Below are positions 35,745-37,141 of a stretch of DNA of 37,141 bases, one piece after another. Each line of letters starts with the position of its first letter. Positions within the stretch are counted from its first letter, which is position 1. The notes below the pieces were generated by a model. The model did not search any database. It saw only the letters and a list, made by a program, of their open reading frames with translations, and was not told the DNA's origin. Source of the stretch: a virus; the IMG/VR virus record IMGVR_UViG_3300028393_000171, positions 1 through 37,141 of that record. One strand, given 5' to 3'. The position numbers and the translations under genes were made by a program.

Positions 35745-36423
35745 CTCACTTATTGTTTTGGGTTTACCAAAATCTGGAACCACATATTTATCTAAATTTT
35801 TTTTAAAGCAATCCGCTTACAGTGTCATAAGAGACACTTCTGATGAATTTCATCATAATATAGTAGACATACAAAAATTTGATTATTCTTTTGGTAAAAA
35901 TCCCGATATGTTATTTTCGTATCACAAAGACGATATTTTTGAGAAATGGATTCAGCATATAGATCAAATATCTACAAAAACATTATTTTTATTATTGTAT
36001 AGACCATTTAATGATGTTTTTTATAGTCTATATAAACACAGAATTAAATATAAGGCAATAGAATCACAAATGGAATACAAAGATTTTCTAAAACTAGAAA
36101 AAAATAGCTTTCTAGAAATAGAGAATAATTGCTTAAAAGCCATAGATGTCATAAAAAATAATAAGTTTATGATCTTATCTCAAGAAACTTTGCAAATACA
36201 AAATACTGTACAATTATTGAGTAAAATTGGTTTAGAAAATATCATAGAAAATTTATTTCCATATGATGACCATAATGAGTTTGTTTATCATCCTTATTGG
36301 GTTCCTTATGTTCGGTCAAGACCAAAAGAACAGGACTATATTTTTGATAGGGAAATAGAGGATGCTTATGTCAAGTTTCAAAATAATAAAATCTTACAGT
36401 CAATAACCTACAAAACGGACTAA
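35734..36423 (+). CDS. sulfotransferase-family protein 3
   Basis: This encodes 229 residues. LIVLGLPKSGTTYLSKFFLK is a textbook PAPS loop (KSGTT), and LFLLLYRPFNDVFYSLYKHR the 3' phosphate segment with R and S. Otherwise unlike the other two copies in length and sequence. Likely sulfates a cell- or particle-surface molecule (inference). Confidence 0.8.
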   Translation: MAYNSLIVLGLPKSGTTYLSKFFLKQSAYSVIRDTSDEFHHNIVDIQKFDYSFGKNPDMLFSYHKDDIFEKWIQHIDQISTKTLFLLLYRPFNDVFYSLYKHRIKYKAIESQMEYKDFLKLEKNSFLEIENNCLKAIDVIKNNKFMILSQETLQIQNTVQLLSKIGLENIIENLFPYDDHNEFVYHPYWVPYVRSRPKEQDYIFDREIEDAYVKFQNNKILQSITYKTD

Positions 36424-36434
36424 AGACTGACTAC

Positions 36435-36463
36435 TTGACAAGACGATACGCTTAGTGTAGAAT
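36435..36463 (+). promoter_or_regulatory. promoter of the glycosylase-like gene
   Basis: TTGACA 36435-36440, 17 bp spacer with GACGATACGCTTAGTG, TAGAAT 36458-36463. Confidence 0.8.
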
Positions 36464-36500
36464 GGCAGCATACACTTTGGAACCAACTTTTGAGGATAAC

Positions 36501-37141
36501 ATGACAGAGATTGTTGTTGAGAAAAAACCGGTCGTGATGAGTACGAGCAAGGCTGATGAGTTTTTTAAGAATTTTCCCAAGGACAAGGTAGTTGCTTATA
36601 GGGACTATTGGGAAACTGTTCGCCCCAAGACTGATGAAGATATTTTTCGTCGCTATCTCTTTGCATATTGCAGTGTCCACACAACTTGGCAGGGAAATGT
36701 CAAGGGATATAATGCTATCAAAAATTTTAGTGAATGGGTGGACAGTAAGGAAGTTCTTTTGGAAAAACTACACAAGAGCGGTGTTGGTCTACATAATAAT
36801 CGCACTACTTATATCTGGGATTTTAGCACCAAGTTTTGGGCTAATCCTAAAGATTTTTATCTTACAACCAAGAAGTATCACGTTAAGAAACGCGACAGTA
36901 TCCTAAATAAGATTAGCGGAATTGGTCTGGCTAAGATTAGCTTTGCTCTGGAGATGATTCATCCTAATGAGGCAAGAGTATTGTGTGGGGACATTCATCA
37001 GCTTCGGCTTTACGATGTTGAGGCTCTTAAATATAATAAGAGCAAGGTCGGGTCACAGATTTATAAGAAGATGGAGCGTCATTGGATGGTTAACTGCGGT
37101 AAGTTGAAAGTCCCATCTTATGTAGCAAGGTCGATCTATTG
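36501..37141 (+). CDS. HhH DNA glycosylase-like protein (partial)
   Basis: The frame from ATG 36501 (TGAGGATAAC upstream) stays open to the window end, 213 codons. Around residues 139-158 it reads ISGIGLAKISFALEMIHPNE, a helix-hairpin-helix with G-I-G and K, followed by LCGDIHQLRLYDV with an acidic residue where HhH-GPD glycosylases hold the catalytic Asp. This fits a base-excision repair enzyme, perhaps of 8-oxoguanine type. The C terminus is outside the window. Confidence 0.65.
   Translation, partial: MTEIVVEKKPVVMSTSKADEFFKNFPKDKVVAYRDYWETVRPKTDEDIFRRYLFAYCSVHTTWQGNVKGYNAIKNFSEWVDSKEVLLEKLHKSGVGLHNNRTTYIWDFSTKFWANPKDFYLTTKKYHVKKRDSILNKISGIGLAKISFALEMIHPNEARVLCGDIHQLRLYDVEALKYNKSKVGSQIYKKMERHWMVNCGKLKVPSYVARSIY

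Noticed and set aside
36592-36906. 104-codon + strand frame inside the glycosylase-like gene
   Set aside because: It is an out-of-frame shadow; the frame from 36501 carries the helix-hairpin-helix motif.

Overview
The window looks like part of the early or accessory region of a double-stranded DNA tailed bacteriophage. Every gene I can support is on the + strand. Most of the roughly 95 proteins are under 130 residues, and neighbours usually overlap through ATGA or TAATG junctions. Recognisable products are typical of phages: a DUF932 protein, ThyX, a UV-damage endonuclease, an ATP-dependent DNA ligase, an endonuclease VII-like nuclease, two metallophosphoesterases, ten tRNAs and a tmRNA. No capsid, tail, terminase or polymerase gene is present. 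The host is not proven. A DUF1501 protein with a twin-arginine signal and a small secreted protein of planctomycete flavour make a planctomycete the best guess (inference).

Layout. Positions 1-8100 have a higher GC content and hold small operons headed by an unusual upstream module: two dyad elements with the first motif starting exactly 53 bp before the second, joined by a GC-rich linker, then a promoter. This part carries nine of the ten tRNAs except Gly and Ile (that is, eight: Arg, Asp, Thr, Gln, Asn, Ser, Glu, Lys), a tRNA-like locus, a kinase-like protein, an L7/L12-like protein, a phosphoribosyltransferase and the DUF932 protein. Positions 8100-12850 are looser, with micro-ORFs, exported or membrane peptides, a glycosyltransferase-like gene, tRNA-Gly and four copies of a second, possibly structured element ending in AGTCAGCGAG. 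From 12.8 kb the sequence is AT-rich and built of head-to-tail operons, each started by a promoter that sits in or just after the last gene of the preceding operon.

Those promoters are at 12778, 15284, 17191, 20728, 24702, 26584, 28742, 30381, 33339 and 36435. They share TTGACA, a 16-17 bp spacer that often contains CCGATA or CGATA, and a TATACT or TAGAAT -10 box. The host-type sigma-70 architecture and the lack of any visible polymerase gene suggest transcription by host RNA polymerase (inference).

Functional themes are: (1) translation support (ten tRNAs mostly for A-ending codons, a tmRNA with its own tag, an L7/L12-like domain); (2) nucleotide metabolism and DNA repair (ThyX, a cytidine-deaminase-like protein, PRT-like proteins, UvsE, ligase, endonuclease VII, a HhH glycosylase-like protein); and (3) surface or envelope modification (DUF1501, three sulfotransferase-like proteins, a glycosyltransferase-like protein, secreted and membrane peptides). 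One gene at 14049 appears to start with ATC.
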